Source of the DNA: Trichobilharzia regenti
Lineage: Eukaryota; Platyhelminthes; Trematoda; Strigeidida; Schistosomatidae
Reading direction: 5' to 3'
NCBI GenBank assembly: GCA_944472135.2
Contig: OX235263.1
Coordinates: 84,972,721 to 85,036,720 of the forward strand
DNA: 64,000 nt
This document shows, in pieces, positions 32,347 to 45,949 of this stretch. The notes under the pieces are model-generated. The model saw nothing but the letters and a program-made list of their open reading frames with translations, searched no databases and was not told the DNA's origin. The position numbers and the translations under genes were made by a program. Each line of letters starts with the position of its first letter. The stretch's first letter is position 1.

Positions 32347-32896
32347 CTGGATGTCTTTTTTCTCCCATCTGATTGCGTAATCTTTGTCTTTATTTAACCT
32401 CACCCTCTTTTATAATTTTGCTTGTCTCTTGTTTCTATGATTTGAGTTCAACTCAGTACATTGTTACCTAACTTATTAGTCACTTTGCATCTCTCATCTG
32501 ATTGTGTAATTTTGTCTTTAACCTCACCCTCCTTTTATAATCTGTAATTTTGTTTGTCTCTTGTTTCTATGATTTGAGTTCAACTCAGTACATTGTTACC
32601 TAACTTATTAGTCACTATGCATCCAACGCACATCCCTTACCATTATATACATACATTTATTTATTATTTTTTAACTTGAACTGCCTGTGTAAAAACTATA
32701 TAAGCGCAATTTTCTGAGCACTGTTTACTAGTTGTGAAACTTTCTGTCAACATGTAAAATTTGCAAGTACGTTAAAACGTTTCTGTACTTAAACCTGAAA
32801 ATTTATTTAGGCTGTAAGCAGCTGACGAGAAGCCAACGAAATAAATGATGGTACCATGTTATTCTGCACAAATCAATGTTGTTCTCGCTTTATTCA
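32105..32896 (+). repeat. 792-bp inverted repeat, right arm (native 3' end)
   Basis: Contains the end of the coding frame and the 3' UTR of the element. Partner of 28806-29597. Confidence 0.95.
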
Positions 32897-32897
32897 G

Positions 32898-33715
32898 AAG
32901 AATATTCAGTTACAACATCTTGGATAGACTAAAAGACCTCATGGACGAAAGAATTCACTCGGACTGAGGGGGGCTCACTGAAGTGTTCGAAGTCAAGAAT
33001 AAGACAAAGTTGGTGGAGTGAATCATGTCACAGATCGTGGTGCATGGAGAAGACAGCTATACGTTGGACTGACAAAGAGGCACTAGAATACCTGAATTCC
33101 GTTAATGATTTATGCCTCATGTCGCAAAAATATCCAAGAATTAAAAGCGAAAACCAACAAAGATGATCAAGGTATTTATCCGAACGATCACAACAAATGC
33201 CAATCGCAATAGATGAGACAAATCTAAACCTTTACTACTTACCTGTGTAACATCGTCTCAATTACAAGCGGCATGTAAAATCAAGAGAGGCATTCATTAT
33301 TCTAAAATTAATATGTAGACCTACAGCAATCAGCACAAGGAACATGATCGGAATTTTTAACACTAATGTGAAGTCAGGACTTCCGAATGCTTCATAAACC
33401 TCAAACACAAGCATCATCAAAGGCATTCCTAACAGGCTACTGCAAAATTTCTTAAACACCTGTCTTAGCTTGATAATACTGAAGATCAGATGGTAGGCTA
33501 GGAAGAGACTCTGGCGACGAGATGAACTGAACATAAACTGAGGTTACCATTCAAATGACATCACATACGAAGACTTAGAGTGGAATTAGAATGGGAAGCA
33601 GTGTGCTGAATGTCCGAGGGTGATGTGAAGGGGATCATATGAGGGGGAAATAAAAGCATGTGGGCAGTCGTGAAACCAGCTGAAACTAACAACTGTTTAG
33701 AATTTGTCAGCTGAA
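32898..33715 (+). mobile_element. RTE-A copy, 3' portion, degenerate
   Basis: Continues the copy broken at 28781: LDRLKDLMDERIHSD (RT, near 32920-32965), then the CKIKRGIHYSKIN, NFNTNVKSG-like and GEIKACGQS-like segments. Stops and frameshifts throughout. Starts with the right target duplication 32898-32908. Confidence 0.8.
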
Positions 33716-33967
33716 AGTACCTGGTCTCCGGTTATTGGTGGTATTCCCATTGGGACTCGAAGCCAACAACCATCGTTTCAAGTCCCAATGGGAACACAGT
33801 GACTCATACTCTAAGAATTCAATCGACGAGTTTCAAACAGGGCGAAAAGCACATCCTGTATTCCACTGCTAGCCATCATCAATCAAAAATCTTCAACAAG
33901 AAAAAGGACAAAATAAGGAAGAAAAATTTTATTAACAAAACGAAAAAAAGAAGAGAAAATTGCTTAC

Positions 33968-34163
33968 CTCAAATTCTCCAGTCACTGGATCAATTGTTAT
34001 ATGAATTTTATGCATCACATTAACAGGTGCAGAAATATTCGGCATAATAGATGGTTTAAACTTTTGTAGTCTACTTTTACACTTCTTTTTCTCACGCTTT
34101 TCTTCTTCTAGTGGAGTAAGTGGTAAAGGTTTATTTGGTTTAAAGGGGATATTTTCAATGGAG
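33968..34163 (-). CDS. pak: PAK exon: CRIB (Cdc42/Rac-binding) domain
   Basis: Minus-strand exon of 196 bp, acceptor AG at 34164-34165 and donor GTAAGC at 33962-33967. It encodes a Pro/Lys-rich stretch (PFKPNKPLPLTPLEEEK) followed by the CRIB motif ISAPVNVMHKIHITID. This fits the ISxPxxFxHxxHVGxD consensus with both His and the Asp conserved, and the exon ends DPVTGEFE. CRIB binds GTP-loaded Cdc42 or Rac, releasing PAK autoinhibition. It joins in frame (shared Ser codon AG|C) to the exon at 34214-34338, across a 50-bp intron, and to GMPPEW at 26475. Confidence 0.95.
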
Positions 34164-34213
34164 CTATGCAGAGAAGTGAAATCATTTTTTTAACAGTTAT
34201 ATTATCAACTTAC

Positions 34214-34338
34214 CTTCCAATAGGTGCGCTTGTTGTGCGTAACGGCGGTGCTGGAGTCCTACCACCAACAGCGCCACCTCCATTACTGACTGTCGGGTCG
34301 GTGGCATCAGGATTATGACTAGGATTATTTACCCAATG
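34214..34338 (-). CDS. pak: PAK exon: N-terminal proline-rich region
   Basis: Minus-strand exon of 125 bp, acceptor AG at 34339-34340 and donor GTAAGT at 34208-34213. It encodes a Gly/Asn-rich stretch and then RTPAPPLRTTSAPIG. This corresponds to the PAPPMRNTS-type PxxP segment before the CRIB domain in group I PAKs, which binds the SH3 adaptor NCK in vertebrates. It begins in phase 0 and ends after two bases of a Ser codon. The exon carrying the start codon must lie to the right and was not identified. Confidence 0.85.
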
Positions 34339-34439
34339 CTATATGAAACAAAAAAATAAGAAGAATAACAATAGTTTAATTTGCTGAACAGAATTAACGT
34401 TAGATTCATATTAACATTATTATGTAATAACAGTTAATA

Positions 34440-34710
34440 ATGATGCAGTGAGTCAGTGTTTCAAGGGTGGAATGCTTACCAATTACAAAAGTGGTCAGGT
34501 GTCCGATTCCCGACCACCAGCGCACTTCTGAACCTCGCCTAGTTTACTACCCAACAGTAATCCAGGGAAAGAGGGGTGATCAGCGTGGAGCATGGGAGGG
34601 GTAAGGTTAGCAACCCCACCATGTAAAGACAACAAAACAAACCACCACTATCGAAACTTAAGAACTCAAGCTTTACACCCTAAGTTTCACTCGGAAAGCA
34701 AAAGAATGGA
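34440..34710 (+). repeat. tRNA-derived SINE, family 2, diverged
   Basis: Box B-like TGTCCGATTCCCGACC (34500-34515), GCGCACTTCTGAACCTCGCC, body GGTTAGCAACCCCACCATG and terminus TTTCACTCGGAAAGC. Box A side is poorly preserved. Confidence 0.6.
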
Positions 34711-34827
34711 AGAAAAGAAGTGAATGATGTCTTTGTATTATCAATATGCAAGCACAAATCAATTTTCTTTCATTGAAAGTTACAATTCAGTTATCTAGAA
34801 CACATTCTTCAATGTACAAACAAACTA

Positions 34828-35110
34828 TGAGCCACACACACACCTATTTTGTGGAAGGGAAAGCTTAATGATACTACATAGTTGAGTTGACCAAACTGAA
34901 ATAGACGGAGTAGGGTTCGAACCTTGAACGTATTGGTTGAAAGTTTGGGACTTAAGTCAATGATTCACATCTCCATACTGCCTTAAAGTACCGGGATACG
35001 AGCCACACACACACACATTATGTGAAGGCTGGTTGAGTTGACCAGACTGAGGCTGATGCAAACCCGAAGGTGATGAAGCCAATGAGTCATATCTCTGTAC
35101 TCTTTTGATG
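34828..35110 (-). repeat. Tandem pair of tRNA-like repeats
   Basis: Two units of about 160 bp (approximately 34828-34985 and 34986-35110), each with GAGCCACACACACAC, TTGAGTTGACCA(A/G)ACTGA and a stretch ending CAATGA(T/G)TCA(C/T)ATCTC. The first has the complement of box B (GGGTTCGAACC, 34914-34924). Confidence 0.55.
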
Positions 35111-35379
35111 AAACTAAGATACTCTGAACTGTAGTCATTCAGGTTTAGCTGAGAGTTATTCAATAATGTGTGCATTAGGCACCACAGCAAACACACTGTT
35201 ATCAAACGTTCGGGTCGAAATGAAAACCACTGCTCAATTGAGCTACTCCCAATGGTGGTTTTCAAAAGCTCTAATGAACAGTCATGTAATCTTGTAATCT
35301 GTGCGTATTCATGATTTTTTATATTATAAAAAGAACAATTATTCAATCCCAATCTCAAAAAAAGGAGAGATACAGCCTA

Positions 35380-35680
35380 CTGGACAGAAAACCGAGATGA
35401 GGAGCGGATGTTAGACCTAGATCACATTGCAAGTTAACCACTCTGAAACTAAAGGGTGACGCAACAAAGGACACCTTCATTGGAGTCATCAGTAAAAGGT
35501 TGGACACATTAAGCAAAACCACCGAGGAAACGTGTGAAACTACACTGGACACCTGTGAAAACGAAGTAGAAGGAAAATATATGGACATATATTAAGAAGG
35601 AAGAAAAGGCAAGGACAACTGGAAGCTGATAAAGGAAATAAGTTGAGTATAATCTCAAGCTCACACTGAAAAAGAGTTGA
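35380..35680 (+). mobile_element. RTE-A internal fragment (endonuclease-RT linker)
   Basis: Conceptual LKGDATKDTFIGVISKRLD matches the linker at 27972-28031. Stops present; ends at 35680 next to an opposite-strand RTE-B copy. Confidence 0.6.
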
Positions 35681-35724
35681 GAAATAAATCTTCTAACAAT
35701 GTAAAATAAATAGAAATTGCTCTC

Positions 35725-36435
35725 TGTCTGTCAATTTTCGACATGGAACCTTGCGCCAATGTGCAGCAGTTCAAGTCGCCACACTCCCTCCATGTAGCAC
35801 ACAAAGCAAGGGAAGAAAGTAGAAGAAATGATAAATAGAGACAGTAGACAGGGATATGAGACAAAAGGAATAGTAATAACGAAGAACAATATAGTTTCAT
35901 TGGAAATCATAAGTCACAAAGAGTGGATGCATCTGAGCCAGCCATTGAAAACGAGGATTTTCAGCCATATCACCAATTGTCTACAACCACCATCGGTTTC
36001 TACCATCTCGAGGACCCTAACCAGTGAGGAAGTCTACACCTTCCTACGTGGCTGGCTTAAACTAACTGTTGTGGATTTCATTGACTGATAAAGCCATGTT
36101 TTGGTTTGACTGCCACTAGCTCTTTTCCAGCCTGACTCTATGTCAGCTAAGATTGCCCGTAGGTCGAGGAAGGCGATGACCATCTCAGTCGATGTAATTT
36201 CACAGCCACGTCGATTGATTTTTCCTCCTTACCTAGCACTCGACGCCTAACCTCAATATTACTCACCTTATCATACCACTTCATATGGGAGATAGAGCAC
36301 AGGCACCTATGATCGAAGAGAGCTAATCTTTTCATGTCTTTCACTCTCAATGACCACATCTCACAGCTATAAAAGAGGACGGAGCGGACTGATGAGCAGT
36401 ACACCCACCCTTTGAGCGATAGTCAGGAGGGTGTA
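35725..36435 (-). mobile_element. RTE-B 3' fragment
   Basis: Tail complement GTGCAGCAGTTCAAGTCGCC (35760-35779), then coding remnants LALFDHRCLCSISHMKW, SNIEVRRRVLGKEE and VRSVLFYSCEMWSLR (36150-36404). Truncated near 36435. Confidence 0.8.
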
Positions 36436-36439
36436 AATT

Positions 36440-37975
36440 TATCAATCATATAGAGACAGAGAAGGTTGACACCAACAGCAAGCAATAAGCAGACAAATGA
36501 CGGAGAGATAAGGTATTAAAGACAATAAGAGGAAATGATATTAAAGGCTTATAGTTAGTGGCACCAGACAAGCTATGGATGACACCTATTGTTTGAGAGC
36601 TGATGATACTACCTAGTTAGTTAACCAGGCTGAAGTTAGCCAAGAGGGATTCGGATACGAGATCCACTGGCTGAAAGCTGATTTGCTCATGACAGAGAAC
36701 CACATCTTCACCGGAAATACAGAAGAAAATATTCCACGGTTATTGGGTATACTCAGCTCTAGCGGTTCTGATATTTCATGCATCAATAACAATAATAAGT
36801 TTAAAAATCCCCATTGAGTCACATGAAAAAGAGATGTTCAGCGAAGAGACTCTTTTCGACGGCGAATTCATTCACATAGCTGTACAATCGAATTTATATA
36901 TCATTGTTTGTGTGTCTGTGTACATGAGGTTTGTCATGTTTAAATAATTGATGAGGTAATACAAGAATGATCTAATATAGAAACAAAGTTGATTGGACAG
37001 CAACTAAAGTAAGATTGAGTTAGTTAGTAAGTTAGATGACGTAATATAACTAACTAAAACGTTTCAACTTAGATCAGAGCAGCAACAGAGGTAATTACAC
37101 CAGGTAGAGACTAAGTAGGAGTGGAATAGAGAATATGAATTTAAAAATTTAAACCAGCCATTTAAATTAAAACTGAAATTCAGCAAATAAGTTGGGTGAC
37201 GTAACATGAATGACTAGAAATTGAGAGTTGGTCAAGTCAGTAACAGTGGTAGTGAGGTGCAGAAATTAAATCGGGTGGGCGAAGTTCACTGATATATAGA
37301 CCGACAATAAATCACTTGAGTTAATGAGAATTTTCGGTTGTTATAAAGCGTTAGATGAGCTTAACCACCTCATCCGTCAATATAGGACAGAACATCAATA
37401 CAGTCTATTTCCGAATCAACTGATCACATTTAAACAATGATAAAAGAATCTTAAACGCAAAATCTTCATCGCTCATCTTTCATAAACGTTTGCATAATAT
37501 TGAAGGTTCCTTTTAATAATAAAGTTTACTAAATTTTTAGACAGCGGCTTTAACGATCATAAAATCTTAAAAGATTGAAATCTTCATGAGCATACCTATG
37601 ACAAACTAAACTGAACTATTAATGTAGAATTTTACACAAAAATGCCGTAGTTATCGTACTTCATAAAAGAATCCATAGAGGTACAGAAAATGCAATAAAC
37701 AAAAATGCGCGGCAGAGGGAATAATTACATGCACATTAATGAGGACTTGATGGATCTCGAAGGTCACAAGGAAATGAACGCAGTTGAATTAATGTAAATG
37801 ATTTGGAGACACGTGTCTTTTACCAAAAGTCGTCAACCAATGATTCTTTGCATCACGAAGACCTTAACCAGGCTGTCTACACTCCCCTCCACGGCTTAAA
37901 CCAACAGTTTTGGTCTGGCCATGCCTTAATCTTTTTCAGCCCAATCATACATCAGAGAACATTACTCATAGAACA
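36440..37975. other. Unassigned
   Basis: A tRNA-like minus fragment near 36590-36670 resembles the 34828-35110 unit. Two GTTAG/GGGTGACGTAA blocks near 37030 and 37190 may be a diverged direct repeat. No gene recognised. Confidence 0.35.
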
Positions 37976-37984
37976 AATTGACTG

Positions 37985-38245
37985 GCTCCAACACAGAAAT
38001 TTGCACAGATGTGCCACACTCCACCTAGCACACAAAGAAAGAGAAGAGACTTTTAAAAGAGAGATAATAAACAGAAGTGTTAGGTAAGGCAAAAGAAGAA
38101 TAATATGGAAGAACAATAGATTTTTATAGGAGATGACTAATAAATTACAAGGAGTGAATTCATCTGTGCGAGCCATTAACAACGAGGATTTCGAGCATAT
38201 CACCAATTGTCTCCAGGCCTCATTGGTTTTTAACATCCTGAGGGC
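37985..38245 (-). mobile_element. RTE-B 3' tail, minus strand
   Basis: Tail complement (TTGCACAGATGTGCCACACTC) up to the CATCCTGAGGGCC block. Confidence 0.6.
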
Positions 38246-38590
38246 CAAACAAAAACATGGCATCAATCCATGAAATCCTTGACAGTTAAACTGAGTCAGG
38301 TAGGGAGATGCAGACTTCCAGGTTGGGGCCCTCGGGACTCTAGGAATTAATGGCTGGAGACAATAGGTGACATGGCTCAAAATCATTGTCAATGGCGCGG
38401 ATGTATTCAGTCTCTGTAATCTTTCATATTCCTTTCTACCATTACCCATTCTGTTTCATCCTTATACTTGTCAGACTGTATTGATTCTTTTCACTCATCT
38501 TCTTGTCTACCTCTGTGTGCTATTTGGAACGTGGCGACTCAAACTGCTGCATTTCGGTGCCAAGTTCTATGTTTAATCCAGACTAGACCA
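38246..38590 (+). mobile_element. RTE-B 3' tail, plus strand
   Basis: Starts with ACATGGCATCAATCCATGAA and ends with the tail CTCAAACTGCTGCATTTCGG. It is head to head with the preceding copy. Confidence 0.65.
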
Positions 38591-38594
38591 GATC

Positions 38595-39075
38595 ATCCTG
38601 AAGACCCAAACTAGCTAGTCAAGAAGTCTACTCCTCCCTATGTGAATGGCTCGCTCAAACTAACTGTTATGGATTTCATTGACTGATGAAGCCGTGTTTT
38701 GACTTTACCACCACGTGCTAGCTCTTTTTCAACCTAATCTCATGTCAGCTAACATTGCCCATCGAGGAAGGCAATGATAAGGCATGCGTAACACAAGTCC
38801 TAACCATCTCAGTTGATGTGACTTTACAACTTCGTCTTTTGATCTCCCCTTCTTACCTAGTACTCGACGCCCAACCTCAATATTACTCACCCTATCAGAC
38901 CACTCAACATGAGAGATACGACGCAGGCACCTAATATCACTGACAGTGATAGCTGGGTATGAGTAACACATATCCTAGAGAATATCTTAGTGGATGCAGC
39001 CTCACGACTTCATCTGCTGACTTTCCCTCCTCACCTAATACTATCGTTTTAGCCTCATTTTTCTTCGCCATATCA
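38595..39075 (-). mobile_element. RTE-B fragment, minus strand
   Basis: Coding remnants RCLRRISHVEWSDRVSNIEV and HQLRWLGLVLRMP (38729-38971), with 3' sequence to the left. Confidence 0.75.
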
Positions 39076-39534
39076 CACTACGTAACAAGAGAAATCTACG
39101 ACAGAAGTAAATGAAAACTAATAGTGGGTATCCATGATAAACACTGCTTAGCGTAACCACAGCATGAAAATAAACTCTCCATATAGTGACAAAATAATAA
39201 TTATTTAAATAAAAAGTGTGCAGTCGGGTAACACCCTTGGCAACTGTTTTCAGTAAAGTATTTGTAAAATGTAAGTCGATTATTAGGGTCAATTTCCACC
39301 ATCAAGTTGGGAAATACGGCTAGTGCACACACCTCTCTGCTTTTCCCAGCCTGGGCAGTATAAACAACTCGTATAAAATACGTGTAGCTTATATCCCTGT
39401 ACATCAAATATCTGTTCGAGGTAAGTGGATTTCAAATAAAAACGGAGATAATCCAATTATTTACAAAATAATAACTGTGCTTTACAGCCTACTGAGGAAG
39501 TCGTCAGAATGGTTAATGAGCCACACATGACTGA

Positions 39535-40095
39535 CTGATTTTTTCAACTTAGAACTTTATACAATCGTGAAGCAGTCAAAGTTAGAACACTCCGTAAAGG
39601 ACACAAACGTAGAAAAAAGATTTTCGAAAGGAATATGTACAGGGGAGTAACGAGAACTTATTGGATCTGAGAGATTGCAAGAGGTAAATGCATTTGAGTC
39701 ATTGAGAAATATATTGAGCCATATCACGTACAGCCTTAACCAACTGATTCTTTGCGTCTCAAGGACCCTAGTTAGGCAGTTTACGCCTCCCTGTGGCTGA
39801 AATCCACAGTGGATGACTTCAAGGATGGATTACAAGTTCTTTTCCTATTTAATCTTATGTCAGCTGACATTGCTCGACGAGGAAGGAGATGGTTAGGCAT
39901 GCGCAACACGTGTCCTAGCCATCTCAGTTGATATAGCTTCAGCCAACAACCCCATCAACTAACTTTGCCTCCTTATCTAGCGCTCTAAGCCTAACCTCAA
40001 CATTACGCGTTACATTATACCACTTAACACGGAAGACTGAATACAAACAACTATAGTCAAAAACAGCTAGCCTCTTCACACCTTTCAACCATACA
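39535..40095 (-). mobile_element. RTE-B fragment, minus strand, degenerate
   Basis: Tail-like CTTAGAACTTTATACAATCG at the left and decayed SNVEVRLRALDKE and ELVRLAR-like coding remnants further right. Confidence 0.6.
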
Positions 40096-40289
40096 GTATT
40101 CACTATTTATTTAAACGCAAAAAACTTGGTACAATATGGCACCAAGAAGGATGCGACACACAATAATGATAAAACAACGTAGATCAAAAGTAAAAAAAAT
40201 TTTTTAAATAAATATAAGTAGAGAACGGATAAAGAACTTCATCTGGAAGGAAAACAGTCATACTCAACAAGTTCAAACAACAACAAATT

Positions 40290-40985
40290 CGTCAACTATC
40301 ATCTGGAAGGGAAGAAAGAAGGAAATTCCAACACGTTCGCCATTGATGACTGCGATTCTTGGCCATAACAGATAACGTTTCGAGCCGTCGATTCGAGCTA
40401 TCTCGGGGACCCAAACCAGGAAGTCGTGACACACCAACCGATGCTAATCTAGCAAAAAAATTCTTCATCCCACGACGCCACGTCACAGACTGACCACCTC
40501 TCCGCCTTTCCCATCCCGTCCCAGGGGTAGCGAATAGGGAACTGTACGGAAGCCTCTGGGATGACATTCGCAGCACATGTCCAAACCACCGAAGCCGGTT
40601 TTCCAGATGACGACACTCAATGAATGGTGATCTCCACTGTGTTCAAACACGCCGCCGAACCTCAGAATTATTCACACGATGATGCCAACCATACAGAGAG
40701 TGGGAGAGAACTTCTGAGCAGTACACACGTCCTCTGATCAATAACCAGCCGTGATATCATGTCTGCATTGGAAATTATGTAAATTGAAGAATGCTACAAG
40801 CACCTTTCGCGCCCGTTGTGAGAATTCGTCACTAATCAGTCCATTAGGTTTGGTGTAACTTCCCAAATAAATGACAAGATCGACACACTCTACCACTTGA
40901 CTCGCTATCTTTATACTGTGAGTAAGTACCTGCCAGTGGTGCTGGATCATCCTACATGTATCAGGGAGCGAAATATGTCATACCT
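40290..40985 (-). mobile_element. RTE-B relative, diverged subfamily
   Basis: Conceptual LRMSSQRLPYSSLFATPGTG, GGQSVTWRRGMK and VECVDLVIYLGSYTKPNGL are the family's C-terminal order, but with clearly different sequence and 3' end (GACTGCGATTCTTGGCC). Likely a second subfamily. Confidence 0.7.
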
Positions 40986-41324
40986 CCTCGACTTCTGTGG
41001 CAAATACGACAATTATTAACCAGAAATTAATAACATTCCACTAAAATGTGAATTTAACTCACGAAACCATAGGGTTACTATGTTTACTTATCATCTCTAC
41101 ATCTCTAAGCTCGGTAGCTTGTTGAATGGAGCTTTTAAAAACAAACAAAACATATTTTTCACATTTGAATAGATATAGCCAAATTATTTCGGTTTGAAAA
41201 CTACTTCTCGAAATAATTATCACTTGTAACATTGACAGAATACACCTTTAATATCACACAGAGACACACAAAAGCTCCCAAGAGCACTAGATTTGGAGTA
41301 GAAAGGACATATTCACTGAGTGAC

Positions 41325-41925
41325 AGATAGCTCTGTCCTTCTTTATGGCATTGGGGCATAGGATATGAAGAGGCTATCCGAATTTAACTATAGGTGCCTG
41401 CGTTCAATCTCTCTTGTCAAGTAATATAATATGATGAGCAATAATAAAGTTAGGTGTACAGGAAAGTCAGTAGATGAGGTTGTGAACCTGTATCTACTGA
41501 GATGATGGAGAGTACATGTGTTACGCATGCTAAGCTATTAAATTCCTCGTCGAGCACTGTTACCCGACCTACAGTCAGGGTCAAATCAAAATATGGCATC
41601 AGTCCATGAGGTCTTCCACCGTTACTTTGACTCACATAAAGAGGTGTAGATAACCTAACAGTGATCATCAAGACGCAAAGCATTAATGGTCGGAGACTGC
41701 TGGTAATGGAGACTGCTAAAAATCCTTCCCAATCTCGCAGATACATTCACCTTCTGGAGTTCTCCTAGATCTAATAATTCCCAATTACTCTCCATATAAT
41801 TATCCTTTCTCGCGTACATTTCTCTGCTTTTCTTCTCTTCTCCACCTCTATGTGTGCTATATAGAGTGTGGCATCTTGAATTATTACACTTTTGTGCATA
41901 GGTCTGCATTGAAAACTCGGTCAGT
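41325..41925 (+). mobile_element. RTE-B 3' fragment, degenerate
   Basis: Plus-strand, from CTGTCCTTCTTTATGGCATT to the tail GTGTGGCATCTTGAATTATT. Confidence 0.65.
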
Positions 41926-41929
41926 CACA

Positions 41930-44900
41930 AGTTCGTGCACTAGTCTTTGTTCAATATGTGGGGCTACCTCATTCCTGGAACACAGATTTCGAAGAAAGAA
42001 CCTATTTGCCACTAGGACGCTTGATTTTATTTTGACCAATATACCAGGATAAGCATGATGAAAGGAAATTAAACTACCAACTTTACAGGAAAAACTAGAC
42101 ATACATAATTTCGAGTTTACGGATGCTCAGCCTACTCATAAGTCGTCAATGAACATAACAGAACTCGGTATACATTTTTATCACACTTTTGACATTACAA
42201 CAATCTTCAATCAAATTTCATGAAAATCTTTAGCTGACTCTACGTATCTATTCAAATAAGCGGTTTTTTTAACATAACAAGGTGTACAGCACCTGCTTTA
42301 AGATTGACAACCTCGCCTGCTAATTTCTTTAGTGCAACGAAGTGACACTTGTGTCCTACGTTACATTGCGATCTCCTTGCTAAATATGATTGTCTGTTGA
42401 ACCTGTAACTGAGGAAATTAATGTTGTGTTAACTTCAGATTTTTTATCTGTTCTCAAGACAGAAGTCCACGGTTGAGCTGAAAAACAGCTGTGTTAGGTC
42501 ACTACTTATTAAAGAAACTCTGTACGTCATTGGCAGAATGAACCACTAGGAAACATCATAACGATAAGAATGACTACCAGAATTCCGGGAGGCCAAACAG
42601 ACAACCAACTAGAAGAAAAAAGAAAGCTGCTTTGTAACCACCACTGATTACGATTGCAGGATATGTACAGCCACTCGAGCAACTGCAGTTCATTGATTCA
42701 ACATTAAACTAACCCAGAATAGTATGCACTGAACAAAGTATAGTGAAAAATCAGTTCAATATCACTACTCTCAATATTTAATTCCCGGGACACTGGTTCA
42801 CTAACACGCTATAGGGAATGTCAAGAGAGTGAATCTTATCAAAAGTCACCTTTATAAGAACAGTGCCATTCTTACTAGACAGATCACCAAATAAACATCT
42901 TAAAAGCCTCTAATAACAGTTATCGCTTTAATTAAAAACCAAAAGACATTCATTTACAAAAGTGTAACTGAAGGAGATAACAGCACTCGAAAGCATCAAA
43001 AAGTATTAGTGTAGTAGGTTTCGACAACTACAAACAGTTTATTTCTCTCCAGGTAGTTAGGAGAATCCTAACCAGTGAAGGTATTCCTGTCAAGAGAAAT
43101 GAAATATACAATACCGCAGTTCTAGAACCCCTCAACTTCACACAGTAATAAGACCGAGGTTTTTAGATTTTCATCAATTATATCACAAATGAAAATTTTT
43201 AATTTTAATAACAATATAGCATAGATTTTGTATTGGGTTAGGCAGGCAGAGTATGCAATCTAGTGCATCAATATCATAGCATCAGTATCATCATCTGTAC
43301 AGGGACACAGAAAATATTGTTGCTCAACTTAACACGCAACTGGTGAAACATACTCGAAATATACGTGTAATGGCCACAAGTACTGACATATTCAAACGGC
43401 TATACCTGGTTTAATACGCACATAATTTGGAATAAAACAACAATCAACAGGATTACAATTGAAAAATATAATATTATGCATCAAAATCTGTAGAGTCCTG
43501 TATTGATAGCAAAGAGTGTTCACCATGTTTCGAAGAAAAATAAGAGCATGTGAAAACGAAACTACCGAAGATATGCAATCCACACTGCAACATATAAATT
43601 CGACTATCAACAACAAATCATCTACTCTTAACAAGTCATTCTTGTATGTCTAGGCTGTTCATAACCCTAAAGTTATTGACAAACAAATTCATATTCTTCC
43701 CCGTAAGTAAATCTGACGTTTTTAAGTGGTCGACAACAGAATTGGCTTTTAAGCACCAGCTTATAGACTTAGGTTATCACGTATTTACAGCCTTAACTAT
43801 TCAACAATGGTAACTGCCCGTGTATTGCCATTCATGAAAATACCGAAGTGTATTCCTCATTTCCCTTAGTCGAAAATGGATTCTAAGTGACCCGAAACTA
43901 CCCCGTCTATGAGAGCTACCGTTGAGAGCTATTCCGATTGAAACTTCACAAAGTTAAATTGCAACAAACTGTCACGCAGATCAAATAACTGACGGATTCA
44001 TAAACTAATTCAAATCACATATTTTGTCTTTTACAAAAATAAACCAAATATGATCTATGTAACAACCAGTCTCAATTTGATGGAAGCTGAAGGATCTTCA
44101 GTCTTAGTTACTGCCTTTTCAAATTACCAATCAATGAGAGGACAACGAAATCGCGTTACTTATAGGAAATAAATAAACCCCTCTAGGTCAATGAGGTGCA
44201 TTTTAAAAATACAATACCAATAACTTAGTTGCCCACAAAGACCAAGACGGATGAATTCCACCTCGATGAATAAAAAAGGTGGTTGCGTTTTCTACAGTAA
44301 ACACAGATCCGCTTTCATTCCCCCAAAACATTTCAAATTTTAGGAGAATAACCGCGACCATGAAAAATACAAGTCAGTAAGCTTCCTAAGGCAAAAAAGT
44401 ACCAAGACATAGGCTCATAACTAAGAGACTATTTCTTCGTCATAACAGAAAACATGCAGAAAGTAACAGTGACAAAACAAGCAATCGTCTCTTTAAGCGT
44501 GTGATGCGTGGAAATCTTTGTACAGTTAGATGATTCAGCAAATAACAAAACTTGTGTATTTCGGATGATCGAACGACAACAGACATACACCGAAAAGATA
44601 TGACAAGCCTTAATTTAAACTTCATTGTTTATCCTACTTTTTTCACTGCTCCGATATCTTTCATACAGAAAATGTATTATGATAAATACTATATATGACA
44701 GTGATAGGTTAGAATAATTCTAATTCACTTTAAAAAATTTAGGGAAACAAAAACGGGAGTAGGTTGATAGTTATTGAGTAAATTTCTAACGATTTAAATG
44801 CATGAATAAAACATCTACACATACCTGGGCTAAATCTGACCTCTCAAACTGAGAGGAAACATTACCTCTAGAGGCGTAAGGAAAACAACTCATTTTTGTG

Positions 44901-45940
44901 TGTCAGTGATTAGAAAAATTCATGTGTCTGAGATCCATATTGCAATAAACATGTAGAGAAGGAAGAATTAGGGGAGACTTAGATTTTTCGACTTGAGCGC
45001 CAGTAATCCGATATGCAATGTCCTTAACAGAGGTTAATAAAAAGTTGAAATTTATTATTCATACCTGCAGACGAACTTGAGGTATCGCACAATTCTGTTT
45101 TTTTCAGTATATATCATCCTGTACATTAGACAATAAACGTTAACAGTGTACCTCAGAATGCTTGCATTTACCGAGGATCCCCATTCTTAGTGGCATTTTG
45201 GTAAAAGTGAATCGAGTAAGATATCGACATGCAATTCTGAATGTTGTGTAGAATTTTGCATGTCTAGTTTTCTGCAGCCTATAGCACATTCTTCGCGGTT
45301 ATGGAACTGAAATTATGATAATACAGGTAAAAAGTTTTAAATGAATTGCCCACTTCAGTGTAGGATATCCCTACCTATCTAAGAATGAAACTGATGATTT
45401 CCTAACATCTTTAAATACTGTTTTAGGACAGTGGAGGCATTTTATTCGTCACCGTTTCACTTAGAGTTTGTGAACCAGAAGTCTCAATAACTCGAACTAT
45501 TTACCCGATAAAATCGTATCTGCTGTAAGGTTCAATGAGAAGCTTAACCTACAGAAAGATGCGTATTACAAGGATCAACACAGGCCACAATTACTTATTA
45601 TCCTTTATCATCTGAATAATAATTGAGAGGTTATATCTTTGAACATCTATTGATTCGTCCTTATCCCGGTGGTTAGTCATTCTGTGTCCTTCTCAACGTA
45701 GGGATACTATTCAAATTATCGGTCATACATAGTCATGCATTGATTATTCGGTAGGACAAACTCAGATTCAGTATTTTTCTGTTGCAGCACGCAATCAACA
45801 TATGTGATTTTGAACATATGTATGAAATGTGCGATTTTGACTAAAGAAATTTAAAAGTAACTAAATCCTCAATGGAAATGACTACCTGATAAACTATAAT
45901 GACATACCAATGTTCATTTTGATCTCAGCAAGGCTCCATT
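41930..45940. other. Long stretch with no recognised feature
   Basis: About 4 kb of AT-rich sequence with only short unrecognised frames (61-80 codons). It may be intronic or intergenic sequence belonging to the PAK locus, or very old repeats. Confidence 0.4.
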
Positions 45941-45949
45941 GTGGTTCGG

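Noticed and set aside
39201..39407. Minus frame of 68 codons as a possible host exon
   Set aside because: No clear splice sites or known domain; neighbours are repeat fragments.
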